From: Mycobacterium simulans
Lineage (GTDB): Bacteria > Actinomycetota > Actinomycetes > Mycobacteriales > Mycobacteriaceae
Direction: 5' to 3'
Length of the DNA: 64,000 nucleotides
Assembly (NCBI RefSeq): GCF_900232995.1
Contig: NZ_OCVX01000003.1
Coordinates: forward strand, 2,611,109-2,675,108
Below the pieces are notes generated by a model. It worked only from the letters and a program-made list of their open reading frames with translations. It did no database searches and had not been told where the DNA came from. Shown piece by piece: positions 1-8,391 of the stretch (positions are counted from its first letter, which is position 1; the number at the start of each line of letters is the position of its first letter). Both the position numbers and the translations under genes were made by a program.

Positions 1-84
1 CCTCTCTGGGAACAGCAGGGCGCCCGCGAGATACAGCGCGAGAACGATCGAAAGCGCCAAGCCAACGATGTTTTCGTAGTTCAC
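1..84 (-). CDS. kdpF: KdpF, small subunit of the Kdp potassium pump (3' end cut off)
   Basis: KdpF is a one-helix membrane peptide that stabilises the KdpABC potassium-importing P-type ATPase. The reverse complement from position 84 opens with GTG and reads VNYENIVGLALSIV, then a hydrophobic stretch, then the typical KdpF ending LLFPER. It runs off the window after 28 codons; the usual length is about 30. The rest of the kdp operon should continue leftwards beyond position 1. Its start overlaps the stop of the small upstream ORF by 4 bases (GTGA), which suggests translational coupling. The match to the KdpF pattern (xxNIVGL...LLFPE) makes the call firm despite the short length. Confidence 0.85.
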   Translation of the reverse strand, partial: MNYENIVGLALSIVLALYLAGALLFPER

Positions 85-164
85 AGCCGCTCGACCAACT
101 TCTGTGTTAGGCCGAGCAGCGCGAACACGGCCACCGTCAGCGCGATGTATGCAATCACGCCCAT
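81..164 (-). CDS. 27-residue membrane peptide overlapping kdpF
   Basis: This small ORF begins MGVIAYIALTV and ends QKLVERL, with one predicted membrane helix (about residues 3-19) and a charged C-terminus. A GGAG ribosome binding site lies about 10 bases upstream of the ATG. Its TGA overlaps the kdpF GTG (GTGA), the classic sign of coupled translation, so it is probably the first gene of the kdp operon. From memory, similar short ORFs sit before kdpF in other actinobacteria and are often not annotated. It may be a second small Kdp accessory subunit; that function is inferred only from size, hydrophobicity and position. Confidence 0.6.
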   Translation of the reverse strand: MGVIAYIALTVAVFALLGLTQKLVERL

Positions 165-691
165 CCTGTCTCCGTTCGGCAAGAGTTGTGTGCTTCGGTA
201 ACGGCCTTATCGAGGCAGCTGCAGCAAAATCCCTCGGAGGCCTAAGCCAGGTTGAACGTAGGCATGACCGGCAGGTCAGAGCCCTTGGTTGATGGTTTTC
301 TAACGGCGTCACGTGGCACTTTTACGTTTTCTTAACGGGGTGCTGTGACGCCAAACACAGCATTTGCGACGGCGCGCGGTCCGTGCGGATCGTTTGATGA
401 GCACGCTTCGTGTCGAGCGATTCGATTGCCGGACAATCGTTTTCTGAGGCCGGCGGGCTCGACCGCGGCGAGCGCTTGGTATCCGAGGAGCACACGGTGA
501 CATCGAGTTGTGAAGCCTTGGCGGCCCGTACCTACATGCGGTATGGCGCAGTCCTACGACTGGAGGATCCGTCGACAACCGCACGATCAACCGCCTGCTG
601 GATTCCCCTTATCGCAAAGCCAGCTGACGATGGTGGGAAGGGGTAACTGTCCCCGATATTCCGTATCCATCGGTGATTAGGAGACAGTCAC
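165..691. other. Intergenic region upstream of the kdp operon
   Basis: I find no convincing gene in this 527-base stretch. It should hold the leftward kdp promoter and perhaps a promoter for the rightward ORF at 692. The only structure I see is the pair of GTTTTCT(T)AACG direct repeats listed separately. Confidence 0.5.
295..337. promoter_or_regulatory. Direct repeats, candidate KdpE-type operator
   Basis: GTTTTCTAACG at 295-305 is repeated as GTTTTCTTAACG at 326-337, starts 31 bases apart, about three helical turns. They lie about 130-170 bases upstream of the leftward kdp start in an otherwise GC-rich region. OmpR-type regulators such as KdpE bind direct repeats near this spacing, but no binding is shown. 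Confidence 0.3.
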
Positions 692-790
692 ATGTCCCAC
701 CACATCTCCCACGAAGAGTTGTTTTGCGAGATCGAGACGACGTTCTCGGCCGCCGGTTTCACCTACGTCGCCGACGACTGCACCGAGTGA
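692..790 (+). CDS. 32-residue acidic small protein, function unknown
   Basis: An ATG at 692 follows an excellent ribosome binding site (AGGAGA, 6 bases spacing). The peptide begins MSHHISHEELFCEIE and ends GFTYVADDCTE. It is acidic, with two cysteines and three histidines near the N-terminus, and has no membrane segment. I do not recognise the family. It could be a complete small protein, or the remnant of a longer gene truncated at the TGA at 788-790. The downstream transporter starts 338 bases later, so an operon link is uncertain. Confidence 0.45.
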   Translation: MSHHISHEELFCEIETTFSAAGFTYVADDCTE

Positions 791-1128
791 CATTCATTGC
801 CCATCGCGAGGCTAGTGGTTCAACGCGTTTCGACGACTTACGTGTCATCGAGCCGTCGGTAGCTGTCGAAGCGCTCGATCATGGCGTGCATGGAAGTAGT
901 CCTAGGCCAAGGAATTTAGCGAAAATAACTGGCTCGGAACGGCATTCGAACGAACTTGCCATCCCGACCACCGCAAGACAGCCAGCGGGCGCACCGCCGC
1001 GACACCGCAGGGCCGAATGGCTAGACACCACCGGGCAATTGCCAACTTGGCTGCGCGGTGACAAGACGTCGGCCACAACGAGTGCGGGCGATCTCGCGCT
1101 GGTGACAGTTGCTGAGGATCCGGCGGGC
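791..1128. other. Spacer before the MFS gene
   Basis: The frame of the MFS gene stays open through this stretch, but its translation is arginine-rich and lacks membrane-protein character. I treat it as non-coding and see no other feature in it. Confidence 0.4.
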
Positions 1129-2313
1129 ATGCACAAGACGTCCTCGTTGCGCTCTACGTGGCGCCCGGCAACGCTGCTGGCGTGCGTGTTCGCCTCAATC
1201 ATGGCCGGTTCCAGTCTGCCGACACCGATGTATGCGCTCTACGCCCAGCGCATGCACTTCGGTGCGCTCACCACCACAATTGTGTTCGCCGCCTTCATAC
1301 CTGGCGTCCTATTCGGGCTGCTGGCATTCGGCCGCTGGTCCGACGCGGTGGGCCGGCGCCCAATGTTGCTAGCCGGTCTCGCCGGCGCACTCGCCAGTGC
1401 GCTGGTGTTCTTGACGGCCGGAACGGTTCTGCAACTGCTTGCGGGTCGCGCGCTTTCCGGGTTGTCCGTCGGTGTCGCAATAGGCGCTGCAACCGCGGCG
1501 GTGATCGAAGCCGTGCCCCCCAGCCGCCGGGCCCACGCCACGGCACTCGCAACCATTGCCAACTCAGGTGGAGTTGGCCTCGGGTCTGCGCTGACAGGTC
1601 TGCTGGTGCAGTACGCCCCGCACCCATTGCAATCGCCGTTGATCGTGCACGTGGTGCTGGTCGTAGTGGCCGGCGCCGGTGTGCTGGGCGCAGACGAGAC
1701 CTCGACTCGCACCGCCGGCGTCGGTGTGCAGCGGCTATCGGTGCCCAAACCCGCGCGGCGCGCGTTCGTGACCGCGGCGACCACGGCGTTCGCCGGCTCC
1801 GCGGTAATGGGTACGTTCGGCGTGATCGGGCCGTGGTTTGTTTCCAACATCCACGGGGTCAGCAACCACGCGGTCGCTGGTGCGGTCGCCGGCGCGCCCT
1901 ACGTAGCGTCTGCTGTCACTCAGGTGGTCGGACGACACCTGAACCCGCGACGCGCTGTGGCGTTGGGCTCTGCAGGCCTAGTGATCGGCACGGTGATTGT
2001 CGCGGTGTCGCTGTGGACCACATCAGTGGCGGCGCTGATCGTCGGCGGCGTGGTGGAAGGTGCCGGGCAGGGCGTTACTTTCAGTCGCGGCATGGCCGCC
2101 CTCGTTGATCGGACCCCAACCGATCGACGTGCCGAGATCAGCTCGACCTACTTCACGGTCGCGTACATCGGCATCGCGCTGCCGGTGATTGGCCAGGGTC
2201 TAGCCGCTCAGGCATGCGGGCTACGTACGGCCGGCGTCACTTTCGCACTGGCGGCGGCGGCATTGGCGGCCGTGTGCGTGGCCTCAGTCTTGATACAGGA
2301 TGCGCGTCACTGA
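1129..2313 (+). CDS. MFS drug/metabolite exporter
   Basis: This 394-residue protein has about 12 hydrophobic segments. The hallmark loop 2-3 motif of the major facilitator superfamily, GRWSDAVGRRPML, is at about residues 68-80. The family exports small molecules using the proton gradient; the substrate cannot be read from sequence. I chose the ATG at 1129 (MHKTSSLRSTW) because the first helix follows about 12 residues later and GAGGA lies upstream. An in-frame GTG at 1102 is the alternative. It stands between the kdp operon and trcS, where H37Rv has no such gene, so it is an accessory insertion or a local rearrangement. No dedicated regulator is adjacent. Confidence 0.8.
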   Translation: MHKTSSLRSTWRPATLLACVFASIMAGSSLPTPMYALYAQRMHFGALTTTIVFAAFIPGVLFGLLAFGRWSDAVGRRPMLLAGLAGALASALVFLTAGTVLQLLAGRALSGLSVGVAIGAATAAVIEAVPPSRRAHATALATIANSGGVGLGSALTGLLVQYAPHPLQSPLIVHVVLVVVAGAGVLGADETSTRTAGVGVQRLSVPKPARRAFVTAATTAFAGSAVMGTFGVIGPWFVSNIHGVSNHAVAGAVAGAPYVASAVTQVVGRHLNPRRAVALGSAGLVIGTVIVAVSLWTTSVAALIVGGVVEGAGQGVTFSRGMAALVDRTPTDRRAEISSTYFTVAYIGIALPVIGQGLAAQACGLRTAGVTFALAAAALAAVCVASVLIQDARH

Positions 2314-2396
2314 CGCGATCACGTTCGTGACCACCCACCCAAACCACCACTGCCTGTAGCCGCACGGTCGAGGCGAAGATTCTGCAGTTCGCGCTC

Positions 2397-3911
2397 TTAG
2401 GCAGGCTCGGAGTCCGGCTGGTCGATCATCGGCAACCGCACCCGAAAGACGGTGCGGCCGTTGGCGGATTCGGCGGTGACCGAACCGTGATGGGCCTTGA
2501 CGATCGAGTTGACGATCGCCAGGCCCAATCCGTGACCGGATCCGTTCGATCGTGCCTTGTCAGCCCGAACGAACCGTTCGAACAGGCGAGGCAGAACATC
2601 CGGGTCGATGCCCGGTCCATCGTTGGTAACCGTCAATTCGGCGTACGGCGTCTTGGGGTTGAGGCGGTTGCAGGTGATCCCAGTGGTCACCGTGACGTTA
2701 GGCGGAGTATGTACCCATGCGTTGGTGAGCAGATTACTGACGAGTTGATGCAGCCGGGCGTGGTCCCCGTTGACCCACACCGGCCCTTCGGGAAGGTCTT
2801 TGACCCAACGGTGAGTGGGCGCCGCCACCGCGGCGTCATTGACCGCATTGATGACCAGATCGGTTAGGTCGAGGTCTTCGGCTTGTAGATCCTCGCCCTC
2901 GCCCAGGCGCGAAAGCAGCAGCAGCTCATCGACCAGTGACGCCATCCGCCGAGCTTCTGACTCGATGCGGGCCAGCGCGTATTCGGTAGTAGGGGGCAGG
3001 GCCGAACTGTCTTGACGAGTCAGTTCGGCATACCCCTGGATGGCCGCGAGCGGAGTCCGCAGCTCGTGGCTGGCGTCGGTGATGAATTGCCGCATCCGCA
3101 AGTCGGATTCGACGCGATGCGCCAGCGCGCTGTCCACGTTGTCCAACAATCGATTCAGCGTGTGCCCAACGATTCCGACTTCGTTATCGGGGTCGGTATC
3201 CTCGGGCCGGACTCGCACGCTGATCTGGTGGTCGTCGCCGACGAGCGGCATCGCGGCCACCTCTGCAGCGGTCGCCGCAACCCGGCGCAGTGGGCGAAGG
3301 GCAAACCCCACCACCCACACCGTGAGCGCCGCCGTGATCACCAGCGCGGTCGCGACAAGCACGAGGGTGGCGATCTGCTTTCCCGAGATGATCTTGTCGG
3401 CGATGCCGAGCGAAACGCCGACGACTAAGCGGTCGGATCCGGCGGCACGGCTGTCAACCTGGTAGGAACCCAGGCTGCCCAGCGTTTCGACTCGGGATGG
3501 ACTGTCGGTCCAGGACTGCGCTTCGATGGCGCTGATGACGTCGGGTGGTGCCGGTCGCGGTTCGTCCTCGGAGAAGACTGCCGAGGCGATTACGTGACCG
3601 TCGCGAAGCACCGCGATGAGGTTTCCCGGGGTTTGTCCGGTGAACTCCAGCAGCGCCTGGGATACCGGCGGATTGTCGGTGTGCACCGAAGTGTGTTCGC
3701 CGTTGCGGTATCTGGCGTAGGCATGACTGACCGCATGCATGGATTCCGCTACTTCGGCGTCGTTCATCGCGGTGACGTAGTCGCGCAGGCTCAGCACCGA
3801 CACGGCACCGACGGCCACCAGCACCACGGTCACGACCGCCAATACGCCCAAAAGCAATTGCCGACGTAACGAGCGGGGGAACCACCGCGGAGTGTTTCGG
3901 TGCCCCGTCAT
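2397..3911 (-). CDS. trcS: Sensor histidine kinase TrcS
   Basis: This is the membrane sensor of the TrcR/TrcS two-component pair. The protein (about 504 residues) has a first helix at about 19-42, an extracytoplasmic sensor region, a second helix at about 180-205, a HAMP linker, and the H-box ASHELRTPL with the phosphorylated histidine near residue 282. A C-terminal ATPase domain follows, with N-box (LTNAWVHT), DGPGI and GHGLGLAI motifs. It follows trcR with a 7-base gap when started at the ATG at 3911. An ATG at 3947 would overlap trcR, and H37Rv TrcS (509 residues) implies a start a few residues upstream of 3911. The signal it senses is unknown. Confidence 0.92.
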   Translation of the reverse strand: MTGHRNTPRWFPRSLRRQLLLGVLAVVTVVLVAVGAVSVLSLRDYVTAMNDAEVAESMHAVSHAYARYRNGEHTSVHTDNPPVSQALLEFTGQTPGNLIAVLRDGHVIASAVFSEDEPRPAPPDVISAIEAQSWTDSPSRVETLGSLGSYQVDSRAAGSDRLVVGVSLGIADKIISGKQIATLVLVATALVITAALTVWVVGFALRPLRRVAATAAEVAAMPLVGDDHQISVRVRPEDTDPDNEVGIVGHTLNRLLDNVDSALAHRVESDLRMRQFITDASHELRTPLAAIQGYAELTRQDSSALPPTTEYALARIESEARRMASLVDELLLLSRLGEGEDLQAEDLDLTDLVINAVNDAAVAAPTHRWVKDLPEGPVWVNGDHARLHQLVSNLLTNAWVHTPPNVTVTTGITCNRLNPKTPYAELTVTNDGPGIDPDVLPRLFERFVRADKARSNGSGHGLGLAIVNSIVKAHHGSVTAESANGRTVFRVRLPMIDQPDSEPA

Positions 3912-3918
3912 TTCGGGC

Positions 3919-4692
3919 TCATTCCGGTGGTCGCAGCATGTATCCAATCCCGCGGACCGTATGAATCATCGGTTCACGGTCGGCGTCGATTTTCTTCCTC
4001 AGATAGGAGATGTACAAGTCGACGATGCTCGTGCGTCCGGCGAAGTCGTAGTTCCAGACCCGGTCGAGGATTTCGGTGCGGCTCAGGGCACGACGCGGAT
4101 TCCGCATCAGAAAGCGAAGCAACTCGAATTCGGTTGAGGAGAGCGACAGCGGCGTGCCGCCACGAGTGACTTCTCGGCTGGCCGCGTCGAGCTTGAGGTC
4201 TCCGACCTTGAGAGCCTCATCGGCGGGTGGGGCCAGGTGGCTGGAACGGCGCAGCAACCCGCGTAACCGTGCGACCAATTCCTCCAGGCTGAACGGCTTT
4301 GTCATGTAGTCGTCGGCGCCCGCGGTCAGCCCGGTGACCCGGTCCATCACCGAATCGCGTGCGGTGAGAAACAGCGTGGGTGTATAGGCGTCGGATTCAC
4401 GAACTCGCTGCAGAATTTGCAGCCCGTCCACGTCGGGAAGCATGATGTCGAGCACCAACACGTCAGGGCCGATGCTGTCGAACTTGGTGATGGCCTCCCG
4501 CCCGTTGTGGGCGATCTCGACGTCCCAGCCCTCGTAATGCAGTGCCATCTTGACCAGATTGGTCAGCGCGGGCTCGTCGTCGACCAGCAGCACGCGGATC
4601 GGCGAACCATCGGCGCGGTTAATTCGGGGCAGCTGCCCCAGGATGGCTTGACGCGGACGTTGACTGCGCGCATAACCCGACATTGCCGTCAT
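3919..4692 (-). CDS. trcR: Response regulator TrcR (OmpR/PhoB class)
   Basis: The 257-residue protein has an N-terminal receiver domain with acidic pocket VDDEP, phosphoacceptor Asp82 in LVLDIMLPD, and the conserved TKPF lysine. A C-terminal OmpR-type winged helix ends in IHTVRGIGYML. Starting at the ATG at 4692 gives exactly the H37Rv length; an upstream ATG at 4719 is less likely. In Mtb, TrcR is reported to activate its own AT-rich promoter and to repress Rv1057. The Rv1057-type gene is in this window at 16.5 kb. trcS follows directly in the same transcript. Confidence 0.93.
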   Translation of the reverse strand: MTAMSGYARSQRPRQAILGQLPRINRADGSPIRVLLVDDEPALTNLVKMALHYEGWDVEIAHNGREAITKFDSIGPDVLVLDIMLPDVDGLQILQRVRESDAYTPTLFLTARDSVMDRVTGLTAGADDYMTKPFSLEELVARLRGLLRRSSHLAPPADEALKVGDLKLDAASREVTRGGTPLSLSSTEFELLRFLMRNPRRALSRTEILDRVWNYDFAGRTSIVDLYISYLRKKIDADREPMIHTVRGIGYMLRPPE

Positions 4693-4948
4693 GTTGCTGT
4701 CATTCTTCCAACCACACATGCGGTTGTCATCGCGTTCATAGGAATCTCAAATGTGATCGTGGTGACAGCCCTCGGAGGTCTGCTTGCGCAAATGTGCGAT
4801 TGATGTGGGTTACATCGGAGAATTTGGTGTGGATTCAACTGCCAAATATACTGCTATGCACAGCGTTGGGTTGCAGAGAGCCGAGCAATTTCGAGGGGTG
4901 GGTTCTTTGAATCAGCGGGCTCGCGTCAAGAGCTGAGGCCGCTTAGTA
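4693..4948 (-). promoter_or_regulatory. trcR upstream region
   Basis: This non-coding stretch is richer in A/T than its surroundings (for example AATATACTGCTATG near 4850). By analogy with Mtb it should contain the autoregulated trcR promoter. I could not fix a -10 hexamer with confidence. Confidence 0.4.
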
Positions 4949-4991
4949 AACAAGGTGGCCGCACACCATCAGGGTGTGCGGCCACCTTGTT
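4949..4991 (-). terminator. Terminator hairpin of the PE8-PPE15-esx operon
   Basis: Two perfectly complementary 18-base arms (4949-4966 and 4974-4991) enclose a 7-base loop. On the minus strand the stem is followed by TTTACT. It lies 13 bases beyond the esxI stop, the right place to end the leftward esx transcript. Confidence 0.85.
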
Positions 4992-5003
4992 GAAAGCGGT
5001 GGA

Positions 5004-5288
5004 TCAGGCCCAGCTGGACCCGACGGCGCTGTCGGTTTGGGCCATGTTGCTACCGGCGCTCTGCACCTTCTGGCCGTGAGCGTTGGCCTGCTCGTAGATC
5101 ACCTGGAAGTTGCGACCCAGCTGGGTGATGAACTCCTGGCAGGCCACCGAACCGGCGCCGCCCCAGAAGTCCCCGGCAGCCAGCACATCGCGAACGATGG
5201 CCTGGTGCTCGGCCTCGAGGTTTGCGGCCTGTGCGCGGATGAGGGCGCCGTGGGCGTCGACATCGCCGAACTGGTAATTGATGGTCAT
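5004..5288 (-). CDS. esxI: ESAT-6-like protein EsxI (EsxN family)
   Basis: This is a 94-residue WXG100 protein of the Mtb9.9 (EsxI/L/N/O/V) family, secreted by the ESX-5 type VII system and known as an immunodominant T-cell antigen family in Mtb. The W-x-G turn is W42-G43-G44 between two predicted helices. Almost the whole sequence (TINYQFGDVDAHGALIRAQA) fits the family. It follows esxJ by 47 bases and is expected to form a 1:1 heterodimer with it. The I-member name rests on position; individual members are nearly identical. Confidence 0.9.
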   Translation of the reverse strand: MTINYQFGDVDAHGALIRAQAANLEAEHQAIVRDVLAAGDFWGGAGSVACQEFITQLGRNFQVIYEQANAHGQKVQSAGSNMAQTDSAVGSSWA

Positions 5289-5335
5289 TTGTTTTGTCCT
5301 CCTGATTTGAAGTCGTTGGGCAGCAGGTTTTGGTG

Positions 5336-5686
<351 letters not shown>

Positions 5687-5778
5687 TCAATACGGCGTTA
5701 GCCGTATGGCCGATAGATTACGACGTAGCGGTAAATTCGTGGCCTCAAACGAGTGACATGTCCTCCCTTTTTCTCCGA

Positions 5779-6969
5779 TCACACGACGACCTGTTTGGGC
5801 ATGACAATGGGCTTGAAGCCATACCGTGGGCCGGCATATGCCCCAGCACCCTTGGCGGCCGCGGCCATGCCCGGCACTCCGGCCATCCCGGTGACCGGTG
5901 CGGCTTCCTCGGGGACGGTCCAGCCGCTGCCCGCCAACGCGGTGCCCACGTCCGCCGCCACAGGCGCGGCGCCAGCCCAGCTCGCCGGTACCGAGAGGCT
6001 GCCGACCAGGGATGCCTCGCCCAGAGCGGCGCCGACGCCCGCGCTTACTCCTGCTGGTGCCACCTCGCCGGCCAGCCCCGCTACCGCGCCTCCCGCCGCT
6101 GCGGCCGCACCGGCTGCGCCCTCGGCAATTTCGGCCTCTAGCGGTGCCGTGCCGGCAAGGGTGTTTCCGAGGAAGATCGCGGTGGGGATCGCGGCCATCA
6201 CATACCAAGCGGACGTGTTGATGGCGCCGTTGATGGTATTTGCAACGACCGGAATGGCGAGGAAGGCGTCTATGTCCGCAATAATTCCGGACAACCCAGT
6301 CGCGTCGAGAACCGACTGGGCCGGGGAGGCCAGCGATGCCACCGCCGTGGGCAAGGCGCTGATCAGATCATTGATCGACTGCGTGGCGGGGGACGCCGCG
6401 GCAGCCGCGCCGACCGCAGCGGCCTGGGCCGCGGCGCCACCAGGGTTGGTGGATTGCGACGGCGGGGTCAACGGTGTCAACATCCCGGCAACTCCTGAGG
6501 CGGCCGCGTAGGTGTACATGGCCAACGCGTCCTGAGCCCACATCTCCATGTAGAGGGCTTCGGTAGCCAGGATCGCCGGAGTGTTGATGCCAAGGAAGTT
6601 GGTTGCCACCAGTGCCGCCAGCTGAGCCCTGTTGGCCGCGATCACCGGCGGGGGCACGGTCGCGGCGAACGCCGCCTCGTATGCGGCCGCAGATGCCATG
6701 GCCTGCACGCCGGCCTGCTCCGCAGCTGCGCCGGTGTAGGTCAACCAGGCTATGTATGGCTGGGCTGCTGCGGCCGCCGAGAGCGACGCCGGACCCAGCC
6801 ACAGCTGGCCGGTCAGCTCTGACATCACCGTCTCGAAGGAGGTCGCGGTCGAGTTCAGCTCGACGGCCAGACCGTTCCAGGCCGCTGCGGCGGACAGCAG
6901 CGGTCCTGCACCCGCACCGGAGTACATGAGTGCGGAGTTAACCTCAGGGGGCAAGGCTGCGAAATCCAT
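5779..6969 (-). CDS. PPE15: PPE15, PPE-SVP subfamily
   Basis: The 396-residue protein opens [12 protein letters not shown], with the PPE motif at residues 7-9 and a WxG (WLG) in the helical PPE domain of about 180 residues. The C-terminal half is Ala/Gly-rich with short hydrophobic stretches and carries the SVP signature (LSVPASW). It ends [11 protein letters not shown] plus four residues. It should pair with PE8, encoded 66 bases upstream, and leave the cell through ESX-5; from memory a structure of Mtb PE8-PPE15 bound to EspG5 exists. The role of the C-terminal module is unknown. It shares its last motif with PE8. Confidence 0.93.
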   Translation of the reverse strand: MDFAALPPEVNSALMYSGAGAGPLLSAAAAWNGLAVELNSTATSFETVMSELTGQLWLGPASLSAAAAAQPYIAWLTYTGAAAEQAGVQAMASAAAYEAAFAATVPPPVIAANRAQLAALVATNFLGINTPAILATEALYMEMWAQDALAMYTYAAASGVAGMLTPLTPPSQSTNPGGAAAQAAAVGAAAAASPATQSINDLISALPTAVASLASPAQSVLDATGLSGIIADIDAFLAIPVVANTINGAINTSAWYVMAAIPTAIFLGNTLAGTAPLEAEIAEGAAGAAAAAGGAVAGLAGEVAPAGVSAGVGAALGEASLVGSLSVPASWAGAAPVAADVGTALAGSGWTVPEEAAPVTGMAGVPGMAAAAKGAGAYAGPRYGFKPIVMPKQVVV

Positions 6970-7035
6970 GTTTTCCTATCCTTTTGAGCTCAATTGGGCT
7001 TATTGACCGTGTGCAACCGCGTCAGCGCCGGGTGC

Positions 7036-7878
7036 CTATACGCTCACCGGCTTCGGCATGACGATGGGCTTGACGCCGTAGCGCGGCGCACCGAAGCCGG
7101 CGCTGTTGCGTGCGGCCGACGCCAACCCCGGCGCGCCATAGAAGCCGCCCGGCGCGGCCGCTGCCGGCGCGGCGGTGGTCCAACCGGCGCCGGAGAGCGT
7201 GCCGGCAGTCGTGCTCGACACCAGGGTGGCCGACCCAGCCCAGCTGGGCGGCACCGACAACGCGCCGATTGATGCCGCTTCGCCAATACCGCCCACGACC
7301 GCACCCCCGCCGAGGGCCGCCTCCGCGCCGAGGGCCGCCTCCGCGGCTCCAAGTTCTCCCAGGGCGGCTGTCCCACCCAACTCGGCGGCACCCTCGGCTG
7401 CCTCCTCGGCGGGCAGTAGGCCACCGCCGGCCAGGCCGATGAGGGTAGATGTAGCGGAGGCATAATTGCCGATGCCGATGTTGGCGATGTTGGCGATGCC
7501 GCCGGAGAACTCGTCGGGGATGGCCCCGTTCGTCGCTTGCATGATGCTCGAGATATCCCCCGAGATTCCGTCGAAGGGCGAAACGGCCGCGGCTTGGTTG
7601 ATGGACTCGGTTGCGTCGTAGGTACCGGCGCTGATCCCCAAGGTGTTCACAAACTGGTCGTGAATGGCCGTTGCTTCGGCGCTGAACTGCTGATACAAGG
7701 TGCCGTAGGCGGTGAAGAGTGACGCCTGCAGCGCCGACACCATGTCAGAGGCTGCGGGAACGATGGCCGTGGTCGGGGCTGCGGCGGCCGCATTCTGTGC
7801 GGCCATCGAGGTGCCGATGGCACCCAGCTGAGTAGCCGCAGCTGTCAACTCTTCAGGCAATATCTGCAGGAATGACAT
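7036..7878 (-). CDS. PE8: PE8
   Basis: The 280-residue protein starts MSFLQILPEEL, with Pro8-Glu9 and a helical hairpin of about 95 residues. The export motif YxxxE (YDATE) lies just after the PE domain. The remaining 170 residues are not PGRS; they end with LSVPPSWAG and RYGVKPIVMPK, the same pair of motifs that closes PPE15. A strong AAGGAG site precedes the ATG. It is the first gene of the leftward cluster PE8-PPE15-esxJ-esxI and slightly longer than H37Rv PE8 (275). Confidence 0.92.
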   Translation of the reverse strand: MSFLQILPEELTAAATQLGAIGTSMAAQNAAAAAPTTAIVPAASDMVSALQASLFTAYGTLYQQFSAEATAIHDQFVNTLGISAGTYDATESINQAAAVSPFDGISGDISSIMQATNGAIPDEFSGGIANIANIGIGNYASATSTLIGLAGGGLLPAEEAAEGAAELGGTAALGELGAAEAALGAEAALGGGAVVGGIGEAASIGALSVPPSWAGSATLVSSTTAGTLSGAGWTTAAPAAAAPGGFYGAPGLASAARNSAGFGAPRYGVKPIVMPKPVSV

Positions 7879-8225
7879 TCATTGCTCCTTGTGTGTGAAG
7901 ACATGCCGACCGTTACGTCCCGGCCCGACCCTGTGTGTTTGCGTAAGAGCCCCTGTGCGTTGGCGTAACGCTAACCATCCACGTCTCCACAGTCCCCATC
8001 GAAAGGCGTAGCGTGACGGACGTTTACGGCCTCTTAACGCTGACGCGAGCAGTTTTAACAAGCTATTGGCGGGTGATACGGCCGTGTTATATGTGCTCAG
8101 GCGGGATTCACATAATTCAGATGCGCGGCGCGCGATCCTACACATGTCGCGATCGCGGTGCACCTTGGGGTTTTCGGGGGACGGGACGTCCTGAACTGGT
8201 GCTGGCACGCTAAATTCGCCGTCGG
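7879..8225. other. Promoter region between PE8 and tRNA-Leu
   Basis: No gene is visible in this 347-base stretch. It must hold the leftward promoter of the PE8 operon and the rightward tRNA promoter. Short related stretches (TGTTTGCGTAA, TGCGTTGGCGTAACG) near 7935-7970 might be regulatory, but I assign no factor. Confidence 0.4.
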
Positions 8226-8299
8226 GCCCCCATAGCCCAATTGGCAGAGGCAGCGGACTTAAAATCCGTCAAGTGTCGGTTCGAGTCCGACTGGGGGCA
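8226..8299 (+). tRNA. leuX: tRNA-Leu (anticodon UAA)
   Basis: A 74-nt cloverleaf is complete: acceptor stem GCCCCCA/TGGGGGC, D-arm GCC/GGC, anticodon stem GCGGA/TCCGT with loop CTTAAAA (anticodon TAA), T-arm GTCGG-TTCGAGT-CCGAC and discriminator A. CCA is not encoded. The variable loop is only five bases, although leucine tRNAs normally carry a long variable arm. The position next to PE8 matches a tRNA-Leu in H37Rv. Confidence 0.93.
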
Positions 8300-8391
8300 C
8301 AGCAAGCAACCGTGATTGCGTCACTGCCACCTGGGCCAGCGTGAGCGCCCGCGCCAGGCTGAAGCGCCTCGCAGCCATACACTGACCCTTT

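Noticed and set aside
410..646. 78-codon ORF in the kdp upstream region
   Set aside because: No ribosome binding site, no recognisable composition, and it competes with a likely promoter region.
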